From: Lineus longissimus
Taxonomy: Eukaryota; Nemertea; Pilidiophora; Heteronemertea; Lineidae
Assembly (NCBI RefSeq): GCF_910592395.1
Contig: NC_088309.1
Span: forward strand, 12,156,599-12,220,598
Length of the DNA stretch: 64,000 nt
Direction: 5' to 3'
The position numbers were made by a program, and so were the translations under genes. Below are positions 24,482 to 46,480 of the stretch, one piece after another. The notes beneath the pieces are model-generated. The model made no database searches, was not told the origin of the DNA, and saw nothing but the letters and a program-made list of their open reading frames with translations. Every line of letters begins with the position of its first letter. Positions within the stretch are counted from its first letter, which is position 1.

Positions 24482-27115
24482 TCACTCGTCATCATCACTA
24501 TCCATTAAGTCATCTTTACTGTTGCTTTTGCTGCTTGTTTCTGATGAGCCACTGGATTGTGCGCTGGGGCTGAAATTGTAAATAATGAGGTTAAAAACTG
24601 CAGAAAACACCCAAGTTACCAAGCACGGTCTACAGACTTTGATTGATCATATCATATTTTCAATCGGCGGGATGACTTCATGCTGCGTTTGCTGCTGTTT
24701 AATAGTTTATACAGTGATCGGAACCTCCCTTTGCAGACATCTCTCTATTAAGGACACTAGTTTTAGTCCCAAATTGTTTGTTTCAACACAATTTGACCTC
24801 TCTAATCAGTACACCTCTCTATTAAGGACAGCACTTGTCAGTCTACTGTACACTACACTTGAAATCTTAACACTCATCAGGTTTCTCACTGCCTTCGGCC
24901 TACATGTATGTCCACTTGGACATTTGACACTTGACTTGAAAATCAGTGTCAGGTGTGTTATACGTGCTGGTCACCCATCCGAGTTTTTACCACACTCAAC
25001 TTCTCACACCGGAGACAACGCCCAAACCATTCAGCCATAAAGGAATTTCTCCATGGCCGGCGGGTTAAGCCGTGCCATATAACTGGGGGTACAGTACATC
25101 AGGACATCTCGATCTACCAATGGTCAAAACATTCATGGTCTCAAAGTGCGTCTCACACTGTAAAAGCTCCAATCTCCATAGATAGGTAGGTACTCTGGGG
25201 TTTCAAGGAACTGCTCATAGACTGCATACTTGAGCCTGACCTGCCTCAGCAGTCGGTACTTACGTTTCACTTTCCTCAATATCATTACTGCTTTGTCCTA
25301 CTTCTACGATGTCATTTTCTTCGTCTTCTGGGGTGGAATTCTCTTTATCTTTTTTACTTGGTGAGAAGAAGCCGGTTATTGGTTTCTGCCAGTCTGGTAC
25401 CTCTCTCTTCACGGCTGGGTTACCACCTGCCCAACGATTTTTACTCGACCCTGAAAGGAATATTTTCTTTAGTCATACACACTTAGTCACAATCTTAACC
25501 TGCAGATCTGTGTCTAACCATTGATTGAGCAGTCAACAAATTACAAATGTTTACAGTTGAATTCCCTCTTCGAACAAGCAGAAACATTTCGGACAGTCTT
25601 GTTCACAACTGAAATTGTTACGCCTTTCATTCATACTTCAAATTAGCTGTGGGTGGCTATTGTTGAGTGCACACCCGGTTAGACGCCAGTATGGCCAGTG
25701 CGATCCATCTTCAGTCTTGCTTTATTTTGCAGTTTCCAGCTCTTCGTCTGCTTGCCATTTCCCAACTGATGAGCCCTGACCAGCCAGTTCGATTTCGGAA
25801 TTTTCTCTCCAAGACAGGGTTGCCTACCAGGGCTAAGTACTGTAAGGAGGCCAGTCTCCCCCCATTACTTCAGTGAGTGAGGACACAAGGCATGACAGGA
25901 ATTCCCAAGAAGAACACTAGGTTTTATTCTGAAGAAAAGATTAGTTCTTCTGACAAAAAAATATCATAGCATTGCATGTGCTTACCTGATGATCGTCCCT
26001 TTGGAGATGATAAACCCGCCCGTGGGGAAGGTGTGACAAGGGCCTTTCTAGGTGCTTTTGCTGCTACAGCTGAAATGGAATTTATTAAATCAAAGTGGTG
26101 CTGGCTAGGTTATTGTGAAATATGTACTGTTCTCAAAAGATCGGCGGATGGGGATGTCTACAAATACATGAATTTTTTATGTCAAGTTTTAAAAAGTTTT
26201 TTGTGCCTTTCTTATTCATTGGGTTTGGACAATCAGGACAAGGATGATCTCACATCACTGGACTGTGTACTCTACCGGTACGGTATACAGTAAGTTGTGA
26301 AACTGCCTTGTGCCTAGTTGCAGCTGTATTGGAAACCTATAGAAACCAAAATTGTTTTTGGGGTAGGTGAATGCGGAAGCGGGTTGATTGGTCAGCGCCG
26401 TCCCCCCTAACGGCTAAATCGCTGCAGTTGGTGATGCATTTAGTAACTGGGGAGTCATGACTTGTTCGTGTTCCAGGTGAATTGCATTCCATGACAGAAT
26501 CATGATGAAAAATTGTCGATACCCAACCTAAGCAAAGGGACACTCACAGTGCCCGGCCGTCTGACACTAGTGACGTGGTATGGCATTGTCTGAAGTCGGC
26601 TTACTTAGGCCTTCTGATGTGTTCCGAGTGTGCGCAGATTTCGACAAAGACAAGCAAGGGAGTAGGCCCAAGGCTAAGTAAGGCAAGCAGACTTTGGAGA
26701 ATGCCATCAATCATAAAAGCCTTTTGCTTTGTTCAATTAAAACTAATAAAAGGTGAAATGCATTGTCTGAAGTTGGCTTAGGCCTTCTGACGTGTTCTGG
26801 CAAATCTGAGTGTGCGCATTTTATTTGTTTTGGTGTTGATTCGTCTTGTTCGAAAAGGCCTAAGCCTATTCAATATAATTCATTGTCCATGTTGCTAAGC
26901 ATGTGCATCATTATCATTAGTCCTAGCACGTACACTACAAGTAAAATATAGCAGTACATGTAAAGTATACAATATACATTGATGTAAGAGTCGACATCGA
27001 CATGCATGATGATGGCATGATGCTGGTGGGAAAACGAATTTTGGACGTTGAAACAGATAAACAATGAAACAAACAAACCTTTCCGTGCAGTATTATCTGA
27101 TTTTGTTCTAACCAT
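24482..27115 (-). CDS. PCLAF: PCNA-associated factor (PAF15/PCLAF), four exons, 131 aa
   Basis: Exons (minus strand): 27079-27115, 25986-26069, 25264-25450, 24482-24569; the phases agree at every junction. The protein begins MVRTK, then RKAVAAKAPRKAL, matching the start of vertebrate PAF15, which carries the ubiquitinated N-terminal lysines. The conserved block WAGGNPAVK leads into the PCNA-binding PIP box QKPITGFF (residues 62-69), followed by a KEN degron (76-78) for APC/C turnover. PAF15 is a disordered nuclear protein that threads through the PCNA ring and acts in DNA replication and translesion synthesis. At 131 residues it is longer than the human protein (111); the extra length is a Ser-rich, acidic C-terminus ending DLMDSDDDE. 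The exon 1 donor is weak (GTTTGT). It lies head to head with TRIP4, and E2F-like sites in the shared promoter fit S-phase expression. A minus-strand AATAAA lies at 23871-23876. Confidence 0.92.
24735..24855. repeat. 'CTCTCTATTAAGGACA' dispersed repeat
   Basis: TCTATTAAGGACACTAGTTTTAG and CTGTCAGTCTACTGTA flank two internal copies of CTCTCTATTAAGGACA. The same repeat lies at 34378-34518 in TRIP4 intron 5. It is in PCLAF territory but outside its exons. Confidence 0.5.
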
Positions 27116-27290
27116 CTTGTTCTCTTATCTATTATCGAGAGTGTGTACCGCAACTGTAAGTACGAAACTCAGAGACTGAACTTTTGGTGAATGAATGACA
27201 ACACGCACTCTTCCCGCGTTAATTTTCCCGCAAGCCGTCCGAAATCACCCGAAGGTAGTTCGGGTCGTTCCGTCACTGGAAGACGGCAAC
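27116..27290. promoter_or_regulatory. bidirectional PCLAF/TRIP4 promoter with E2F-like sites
   Basis: The 175 bp between the two start codons must hold both 5' UTRs and the core promoter. It has no TATA box near either start and is more CpG-rich than its surroundings. Two E2F-like sequences lie side by side: TTCCCGCG at 27211-27218 and TTTTCCCGC at 27223-27231. E2F control suits a proliferation gene such as PCLAF. Transcription start points cannot be placed from sequence alone. Confidence 0.7.
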
Positions 27291-38737
<11,447 letters not shown>

Positions 38738-40021
38738 CGACAATCAAATAACTGCTCAGATCTGCTTCATTTCTTATGATAAAGAGTCCAAAACGCCAGG
38801 TCAAAGTTTTTTTGCCTCATTTGAGTTGTTTTGCGCATGGCTCAAACAATGAAAGATAGTTTTGTTTGAAAGACAAAATAATGCTTATGTTTTTGATCAA
38901 CCCTTTCATTCTCATCCTTTACCTAATCAATGGTAGTTATTATAATAATGATATTCATGATTGTTATGTAGGAACATTTACCTGTCTCAACAAGTTAAAA
39001 TTCTTATAAGACATGCCAGAATTCTGGCTAACTTGGATTAAGTGCAACTAACTCAACTTGCGTCAGGAAACCATGAGGAATTCCTCAGTGAGCATGCTCT
39101 GCTTCTGCTGAGGTACTGGCTATGTTTTGGTTGGGTGGTATGATCTATTTGAGAACCAGAAACCTGGTTAATGCTATTTGAGATGGAAAGGGTTGATTAA
39201 TTTGGTGCCATATTGCTGTTTGTTACTTTTTCATGAGTTTCTGCAGTGGGTGCCCAGTGTGCTGAACTCCTGCTGTCTTGAGAAGGACTGTCAAGCTACA
39301 TGGGTCTGCCATTATTTTGCTCTTGATGGCGTGATCTGATTCTGATGTTTGAGAATTGCATAAGTCCAGACTTGAAGGGTAAGATGTTGAAGAGGCAGTG
39401 GGCCTTTTTGTCATCTCACTCACCATTTAATCAGTCAGTCGCCATTGCCCTGGACACCCGATTACTTAGTGTTGCCAGAATGATTCCATGATTTGCCTTG
39501 ATTGGATCCATGGCCTCAGCTTTGTTTGCCGATGACTGAATGTCATAGGCCACCACTCAGTTACTTTTAAGCTTCTGTTTAGTTCGTTGTAAACCCCAGA
39601 GAGTCACACTCGATGACATGTGTAGAGCATCCTTGTACAAAACTGAATGACTGGGGGTGTTTTTTCTGTCGGCAAAAGGTGATACATGCTGGCCTGGGCA
39701 AAGAGGCCCTATCTTTTAGTCAAGCCCTGTAGTAGGCCTTGGAGCATACTTTAAAAGTTACCGGCCACCTGCCATAGGCCCCTTATTGTCAAAGTCAGGT
39801 TACAAAAGTTCATTCATATCCCCTACACTCAAGTTGTGGGCAGAAAGTGTGTACCAGTGTGAGGGGTTGTCTTTGCGCACGTATAGCAGTATCCTGCCTA
39901 CAAATTGGGATTGTTTTACCCACTGGAGGGTCCCGGTAAAAGGCTCTGGTTCAAGGATGCTGTATGCATAGAATTGAGAGCAGCCCCCCTGGTCTGTTAA
40001 GTCAATTATTTTTCGAAGTGA
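38738..40021. other. TRIP4 3' UTR and downstream spacer
   Basis: No canonical AATAAA lies close behind the TRIP4 stop; AATAAT at about 38876 is the nearest variant. The first clear AATAAA further on is near 42110. The UTR length is therefore uncertain. Confidence 0.35.
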
Positions 40022-40386
40022 CTATTGACACGACCGTCGTGTCACGACCGTCGTGTCTACAGCGCCATAATCTGTAAGAACATTACCCGACCGTCGTGTC
40101 CGCAGTGATGCAGGGTAAGACTTGCAGCCACGACGGCCGTGCCACGGTACAGTCGGGTCCGCAATACTAAGTTTCATCGCTGCTTGCACGACGGTCGGTA
40201 AGCCGTATTCAGGTTGTTCCGGTCCATGTTTTATATTCACGCACGGTCGGGTACGCAACACCAAATTTCGTTCTTGTTGGCACGACGTCGTCGTTTCCGC
40301 AATGAAGGGAGCCTGCATTGCGGAAACGACAGTCGGGTCCGCAGTGCTAACAATAATCATTCGGGGCACGACCGTCGTGTCAATAA
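40022..40386. repeat. palindrome-rich CpG block (ACGACCGTCGTG family)
   Basis: GACACGACCGTCGTGTC opens the block twice in a row and GCACGACCGTCGTGTC closes it. In between are variants (CACGACGGCCGTG, ACCCGACCGTCGTGTCC, GCACGACGGTCGG, ACAGTCGGGTCCGCA) and a hairpin CGTTTCCGCAATG ... CATTGCGGAAACG. It contrasts with its AT-rich surroundings. No gene is supported. Confidence 0.7.
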
Positions 40387-43300
40387 CAGCTTCCATTATT
40401 TTTTGTGAAAAAAAATTTTCTTATGTATTTTTCATTTCTTGTCCGAAATGACTTACAGTGTTGTATTTGTGGACCATCAGTTTTCTCTCGAATATTCTAT
40501 TTATCTTTCCACCAAAGCTAGTAGACCTCATCTATTTGAGGACTTGAACGAGTGTGGGGGAATGACTCCTAGTTACATTGGATTTACAGCAAACATTATG
40601 AACAAAGAAGAAACAATCAATAAGTGATGCTCTGGATCAAAGCAATTGTAGTCAATGCCATCACTCTATTGGTGAGTGAACAGAAGAGTAAGACTCCAAT
40701 TATGACAATCTTCTCTATTTGACACTGGTGCGAATTGCAAGCAGGTTGTTGGGTTATTGTAAATCCGAAAATACTCGCAGCCAGTTAGTTATACGATTTT
40801 CTGAAATTGCTACTTTAGTATACTTTTAATTTAGCATTTTGACAACCATGCAACAGTAATTTTAGATAGATCTAAAAACGCGGAAAACAGGGACCACAGA
40901 CATTTTCATTGGTGAGGGTATTGAGATTGGTAAAGTATTGTTTCTGATTAGGAAAAGTAAACAGTTATTGGAGCGTAAAATGTGATTGTCATCTTACGTT
41001 AAAAGATCATTTGAAAAAACTGTTTTGAAACTGCAGGCCTTGCATTGTTGGTAATGAGGGGATGCCAGCATGTATATGTATTGTGTTCTTCATTTTAGAG
41101 TAGACTAAGAGAGAATGATAATAGTATCTGTCTTGTTTTTGGCCCTGTATTAGGATTCCGCATGTGAAATACTTCCAAGAAATTGCTTTTATAAAAGAAG
41201 ACTGCAGTTTCACAAAAATCCCACAAGGACGAAGTTCTGCAATTGTGTCTGTCTACACGCTGAGGAAAAGCAAAGTAACTCTCTTTGTAGGCATATTCAT
41301 CGAGATTAGAAGTCATGCTTTGTTGTAATTTGGGCTCAATGCCCTTCACCCCTCCCTGGCATCACTGCCAAACTTCACTTCTGCTATTGTTGCACCTACA
41401 ACAAAGTATACCGTGTGGGTCAGTGACATCAAGACATCCTTAATAGCAGCTTTTTCTGCGTTTACCTCATCTCCATAGCTTCTGTTTTTTTGGTGCCAGA
41501 GTCTTAAGTCAAATATGGATCATGGCAGTGATTTTCTGCTTGTTATATTTCACTAACATAATCTGATTCTGACTTGTGAGCATTGCTGTACATTTATGTT
41601 TGTAATGTGGAAAGTAGAACTTAAGGATGCTCAGATTAAGGTTCTGTAAATTCTCCTTATTCTAAATCTAATTGGACGCACTGTTAAGATTAAAATTTCG
41701 GTGTCTTTCATTTTCTGTTGATCTAAATATGAAAATGTCTGCTATCCGGGCTTCTCAATTGATATGTTCTGATCTTCTGTTTGTATTCTTGCTCCTTGTG
41801 TGTGTCTACTTGTATCCCTACCCCTCCTTCTCTCACACCATCCACTCTAGGCTCTGTCCAGCCTCCCACCTACATATCTCCTTCCTCTCTCATCTCCATT
41901 CCTGTAATGTTCTGCATTGGAAGCCAAAGGACAGCACAGTCAAACAAGTTGTTTGAAACAGCTTGTTGTATTGGCAAATACATAAGGCAAGCTTAGATAC
42001 TTCTGGTGTTGGTCATAACTGTTTGAGCTCAATTGCAGGTTTTGCAATATTGCATATCATTGTATTGGCTGTTGGTCTGTGATGCCTGGTGACATATAGA
42101 ATAAACCAATTATTCAAAATTTTGTTTTGTCTGGCTAAATTATTTTGGAATTATTTCCAGATTTAGGGCCACATTGAAGTCTTGTAATTGGCATGTCTGA
42201 CAGGAGTTATTTCAGCAAATTCTGCCTTTTGGCAGAGTTTTGGGTGATTTTGTGGTGAAATTTTGAAACCTTTTGGCTTGACTCTGTCGTGAATTGTTTA
42301 ACCTGGTTATGCTCCCGATTACCGTTCGTTGCTTTCCGGAGATTGTCCAAACAGAGGCCGAGTTTCTTCCTCAATCACAATTTGCATGACATTCGAAAGA
42401 TTCTCGTCATCTTTTCTACCGGGACGTGGTAACAAGAAACCTTGTTTCTGCTCAGAATGTCGCATTGAAGTGAAAAACTGGGTTTGGAAGGCATCTGGAA
42501 ATATGTCCATGATGATGCTTTGCTCTATTCTTTGCCTAGAGCACTAATGCGAACAGCTCGCTCAAAGTTACGAGCCGCCGTGGCACTCGTGCAAAACTAC
42601 ATCTAACTATAGAATATTGGTTAATTTCTGCATTTATTGATAATAACATATGAAAAACAACAAAGACCTAAGGTAAACAGGTATCAAATCTAACATTCTC
42701 TGCAATTTCAACAGCAGAGAAATTAGTAATTATGCAAAATTTTGGCCGTCACTGTGACCTAGCAAGATATGGTAATGAGAGGGACTGCAGAAGGCGTGTC
42801 CACATGTTAGTCTTACTTAATTGTCAATCAAATGTTGCTTTATTTGATCTTAAAACTTTTGTGGTCAATAATTTTTTTTATGTTCAATAATTTTTTTCCA
42901 CTTGATAACACGTTTTCTATGCAAAGGTAATACTTCGCCCGCCATACTATTGCGATATGGCCTAACATTTATTCACAGGCTTTCTTTATCACCAGCTAGA
43001 AATAAGTTACAAGCCAGAAATGATATTTATGAATTGTGGCTGTTACAATTGGCAAACTTGGATCCGCTTGACATGTATAACGTAAGAATAACACATTTAA
43101 GATATATAAAGCGAGATTACATATCTTCGATTGACAGCTTGACCCAAACAAATTATTAAGAATGATATTCTCTTCTCTTGAGGACATTTTGATAAATCAA
43201 GATTTCAAAACGTTGACAGAATAGAATAGTATGCGCATTCTTTTGTTTCTTTTCTGTCTAGTTTGTACAGTGAGTATGTTCTATGTCTGTATATAACATG

Positions 43301-43676
43301 ATCATGATAAAATATTGAATGAACAGGTACCGTATATTGTTAAACTTCTCTTTTCAAAATTTTTCTTTCAACTCCTTCGATGAAGACCAGTTTGCATTAC
43401 TGGGGACATTTCAAAATTATTTCAAACCAGCGATGATAAAAAATCAGCAACACAATTCAAAAACTCCAGCAGTGTGGATAAGTCACACTACTCCGTGATA
43501 ATAGTGTGATGAGGCGGTCCTACTGTCATTGCTGGTATTGGACGCCACTGAATCCATATGAGCTGAAATGGCTCATCTCGGTACCTACTGGACTTTTTGT
43601 GCCTTCTTTTATTTCAAATATTCAAAAAAGGTTAACTGTGTGTTTTTCAAGTCTTTCTCCGAACGGTTTTTTCCTG
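40387..43676. other. spacer without a recognisable gene
   Basis: Short frames overlap on both strands at 42319-42547, one reading an acidic sequence (VMQIVIEEETRPLFGQSPES) on the minus strand. Without splice context or known motifs I do not call it. Confidence 0.35.
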
Positions 43677-44285
43677 AAACCACCACACAGTGATCGGTTG
43701 TGACATTGTCTCCAGTACCATAGGTTGGTCAACCACCACAGTGATCGATTGTGACACTGTCTCCATAACATAGGTTGGTCAACCACCACAGTGATCGATT
43801 GTGACACTGTCTCCATAACATAGGTTGGTCAACCACCACAGTGATCGATTGTGACACTGTCTCCATAACATAGGTTGGTCAACCACCACAGTGATCGATT
43901 GTGACACTGTCTCCATAACATAGGTTGGTCAACCACCACAGTGATCGGTTGTGACACTGTCTCCAGTAGCATAGGTTGGTCAACCACCACAGTAATCGGT
44001 TGTGACACTGTCTCCATAACATAGGTTGGTCAACCACCACAGTGATCAGTTGTGACACTGTCTCCAGTAGCATAGGTTGGTCAACCACCACAGTGATCGG
44101 TTGTGACACTGTCTCCATAACATAGGTTGGTCAACCACCACAGTGATCGGTTATGACACTGTCTCCATAACATAGGTTGGTAAACCACCACAGTTATCAG
44201 TTGTGACACTGTCTCTAGACAATAGGTTGGTCAACCACCACAGTGCTCGGTTGTGACACTGTCTTCACAGCATAGGTTGGTCATT
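43677..44285 (+). repeat. ~50-bp minisatellite, main array
   Basis: About twelve units of CATAGGTTGGTCAACCACCA, CAGTGATCGATTGTGACACT, GTCTCCATAA, head to tail, with few substitutions (GATCGG, CAGTAGC). Each unit contains the palindrome TTGGTCAACCA. Frames through it are periodic artefacts. Confidence 0.85.
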
Positions 44286-44460
44286 CTAAAAGGCCTTAGT
44301 CACAGTATATCATTGTTTCTAATACAAAATACATTACGCCTCGTTTTGATCGGAGCGGTCTTGGTATTGTAACCAATGACCGCCTGGGTAGGTATAAAAT
44401 TCTGAATTTTAGCAGACGAATTATTTTCACCAAGAAGCAACGACTCAGCCCCACAAAACA

Positions 44461-44643
44461 ATGTCAAGAACACGAGATTTTGAAGTATTCCCCGATATTG
44501 GGATTTGTGAAGTAGGGAGGATACCCGAGGACTCTTTCGAGGTCGTCAGTCAGGATTCAGAAGAGGTCAAAGACGAGGAAATGGTAGAAATCAGGAGCCT
44601 CGGGAAATCACGACACTTGACTGGGAATTCCCTTGCTGCGTGA
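44461..44643 (+). CDS. possible short ORF with TATA box upstream
   Basis: A 60-residue frame (MSRTRDFEVFPDIGICEVGR then an acidic middle EEVKDEEMVEIRSLGKSRH) begins in a good context (AAAACAATG). A TATAAAATTC lies about 65 bp upstream at 44392-44401. It overlaps no repeat unit that I can see, though a palindrome relative ends just before it. I do not recognise the protein; it could be a first exon, a short peptide gene or chance. Confidence 0.22.
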   Translation: MSRTRDFEVFPDIGICEVGRIPEDSFEVVSQDSEEVKDEEMVEIRSLGKSRHLTGNSLAA

Positions 44644-44818
44644 CGTCATCTTCACAAGCAGCAATATGGCGGAGTTCCGGACACCAGGCTGGATCATTCT
44701 TTGACGAAAACGGAACATATATACCTTTCAAATCGTATTTAATTTGTTTTAATTTTGAAACCTTTTAGAATAGAAATTAATACCTCGCTGTCGGTCATTG
44801 GTTGTGTAACAGAGGAAA

Positions 44819-44895
44819 AACATCAAGGTCCAACCGGGGATTGAACCCAGGACCTCTCGCTTATAAGGCCATCACTCTACCGACTGAGCTAAAGG
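44819..44895 (-). ncRNA. tRNA-like sequence inside LTR, second copy
   Basis: Same as the copy at 45089-45165 but with two substitutions, one in the T loop (CAATC for CGATC) and one in the T stem (TGGG for CGGG), which weaken the B box and T stem. Confidence 0.55.
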
Positions 44896-45088
44896 GAATT
44901 TCCCTCTAGCCTGGGCTAGTAGGAATGATGCCACCACTACATACTCCCCCTGTTCGGGAAAGTTGTGTCCTCACAACCGGGTTCTTCCGTGATACAAAGG
45001 GTTAATTCATTGTCCAAAGACACACCAGCATCTAAACAAATAATTAGTACCCTTTTACCACGTTGGGCGCCAAATGTAACAGAGGAAA

Positions 45089-45165
45089 AACATCAAGGTC
45101 CAACCGGGGATCGAACCCGGGACCTCTCGCTTATAAGGCCATCACTCTACCGACTGAGCTAAAGG
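45089..45165 (-). ncRNA. tRNA-like sequence inside LTR (anticodon-loop TAT)
   Basis: On the minus strand: TAGCTCAGTCGGTAGAG (A box and D arm), an anticodon-loop candidate CTTATAA, then CCGGGTTCGATCCCCGG (perfect 5-bp T stem and B box). The spacing of all arms is exactly that of a tRNA, but the acceptor stem does not pair and the anticodon stem has two mismatches, so this is not a functional tRNA. An internal Pol III promoter is plausible. Confidence 0.6.
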
Positions 45166-45356
45166 GAATTTCCCTCTAGCCTGGGCTAGTAGGAATGATG
45201 CCACCACTACAGTTGTATAATCAAGACCGCTTGGGTAGACCTCAAATTACGTCCAAAACCCTCGGCGAAGCGCCTCGGGTTTTGGACTGCATTTTCGGTC
45301 TACCCGAGCGGTCTTGATTATACAACCAATGACCGCCAGCTCGGTATTAATTCCTT

Positions 45357-46480
45357 AAACCACCACAGTAATCGGTTGTGACACTGTCTCCACAGCATAG
45401 GTTGGTCAACCGGCCAGAGTCCTCTATTAAAACATGTGTACATTACGTGTACATTGTAGTGCATAGGTTTTGGTAAAAAAAGTACTCATTGGACCAATCA
45501 ATCTGCACAAAATTTTATATGTGTCAAGAAGAACCCTTTGCCAATAGCATAATAAAGTTTTTAAAAATTCCAATACCGATTGCCTGAGAAAAAAAGATTT
45601 CCGTACACCATATCCATCAAAACGTCACTGGCGCATTGATATGGCCGTGTCAAAGTACAAGTTCTAAACTGACCAGTGAGACCACATTTTCTTAAATATA
45701 TTATCAAAAAGCATATTTCTGTGATGGCCTGACTCTGTAGATTAAGAATCAACCACAGATTGAGAATTAATTCCACTTTGGTCCATCCCAGCCATGTATT
45801 TACCACAACTTGACATTTTGATAAGCTCTATGTGACTGTGCCACACTTCCAGTCGTGGATGAATACAGGTCTCTGCCCAACCACCACAGTGATCGGTTGT
45901 GACACTGTCTCCAGTAGCATAGGTTGGTCAACCACCACAGTAATCGGTTGTGACACTGGGTGATATGAATAAAGTCTAGCAATTGCTTTTACTTCAGTTT
46001 TGTACAGAAAGGCCCAGTGTAAATGTACATGGAGTTTTAGATAAAAGCATTTGCTAGTCTTTATTCATATCACCCACTGTCTCTAGTACCATAGGTTGGT
46101 CAACCAGCACAGAGATCGGTTGTGACACTGTCTCCAGCATCATAGATTGGTAAACCAGCACAGTGATTGGTTGTGACATTGTCTCCAGTACCATAGGTTG
46201 GCCAACCACCACAGTGATTGGTTGTGATACTGTCTCCAGTAGCATAGGTTGGTCAACCACCACAGCGATCGGTTGTGACACTGTCTCCAGTACCATTTGT
46301 TGGTCAACCACCACAGTGATCGGTTGTGACACTGTTTCTAGTACCATTTGTTGTCAACCACCACAGTGATCGGTTGTGACACTGTCTCCAGTACCATAGG
46401 TTGGACAACCACCACAGAGATCGGTTGTGACATTGTCTCCAGTACCATAGGTTGGTCAACCGCCACAGAGACCGGAGGCT
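45357..46480 (+). repeat. ~50-bp minisatellite, second array
   Basis: Single or paired units at 45357-45413 and 45878-45958, then about eight at 46075-46480, the same family as the array at 43677-44285. A MITE splits one unit at 45959-46074. Confidence 0.8.
45959..46074. mobile_element. 116-bp MITE with CACTG target duplication
   Basis: The ends GGTGATATGAATAAAGTCTAGCAA and TTGCTAGTCTTTATTCATATCACC are inverted repeats. CACTG at 45954-45958 and 46075-46079 is a 5-bp target duplication. The interrupted minisatellite unit (GACACTG|TCTC) shows the original target. Non-coding. Confidence 0.85.

Larger units (their letters stand above)
44805..45211 (-). mobile_element. TRIM (miniature non-coding LTR retrotransposon) with tRNA-like LTRs
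   Basis: Two 137-bp direct repeats (44805-44941 and 45075-45211, two substitutions apart) start TG and end CA and enclose 133 bp. Read on the minus strand, the first LTR (45211 to 45075) is followed after two bases by TGGCGCCCAACGTGG, a classical primer-binding site. The internal part ends in a purine tract (CAGGGGGAGTA) directly before the second LTR. A 4-bp target duplication GTTG lies at 44801-44804 and 45212-45215. No coding capacity is present. The empty target site exists in the window as the other arm of the host palindrome (near 45309-45337). Each LTR holds a tRNA-like sequence with A- and B-box Pol III promoter motifs, comparable in idea to Cassandra elements with 5S rRNA in their LTRs. 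The strand follows the PBS-to-PPT direction. Confidence 0.82.
44779..45355. repeat. large palindrome hosting the TRIM
   Basis: Without the TRIM this is a ~170-bp palindrome: TAATACCTCGCTGTCGGTCATTG...GTATAATCAAGACCGC on the left mirrors GCGGTCTTGATTATACAACC...GCTCGGTATTA on the right, with CTCGGCGAAGCGCCTCGG in the centre. A partial relative is at 44345-44395. Confidence 0.75.

Noticed and set aside
43677-44285. A CRISPR-like array (regular ~50-bp repeats)
   Set aside because: There are no unique spacers; whole units repeat head to tail, and the context is animal DNA.
45089-45165. A functional tRNA-Ile(UAU) gene
   Set aside because: The acceptor stem does not pair, the anticodon stem has two mismatches, and the sequence is part of a repeated LTR.
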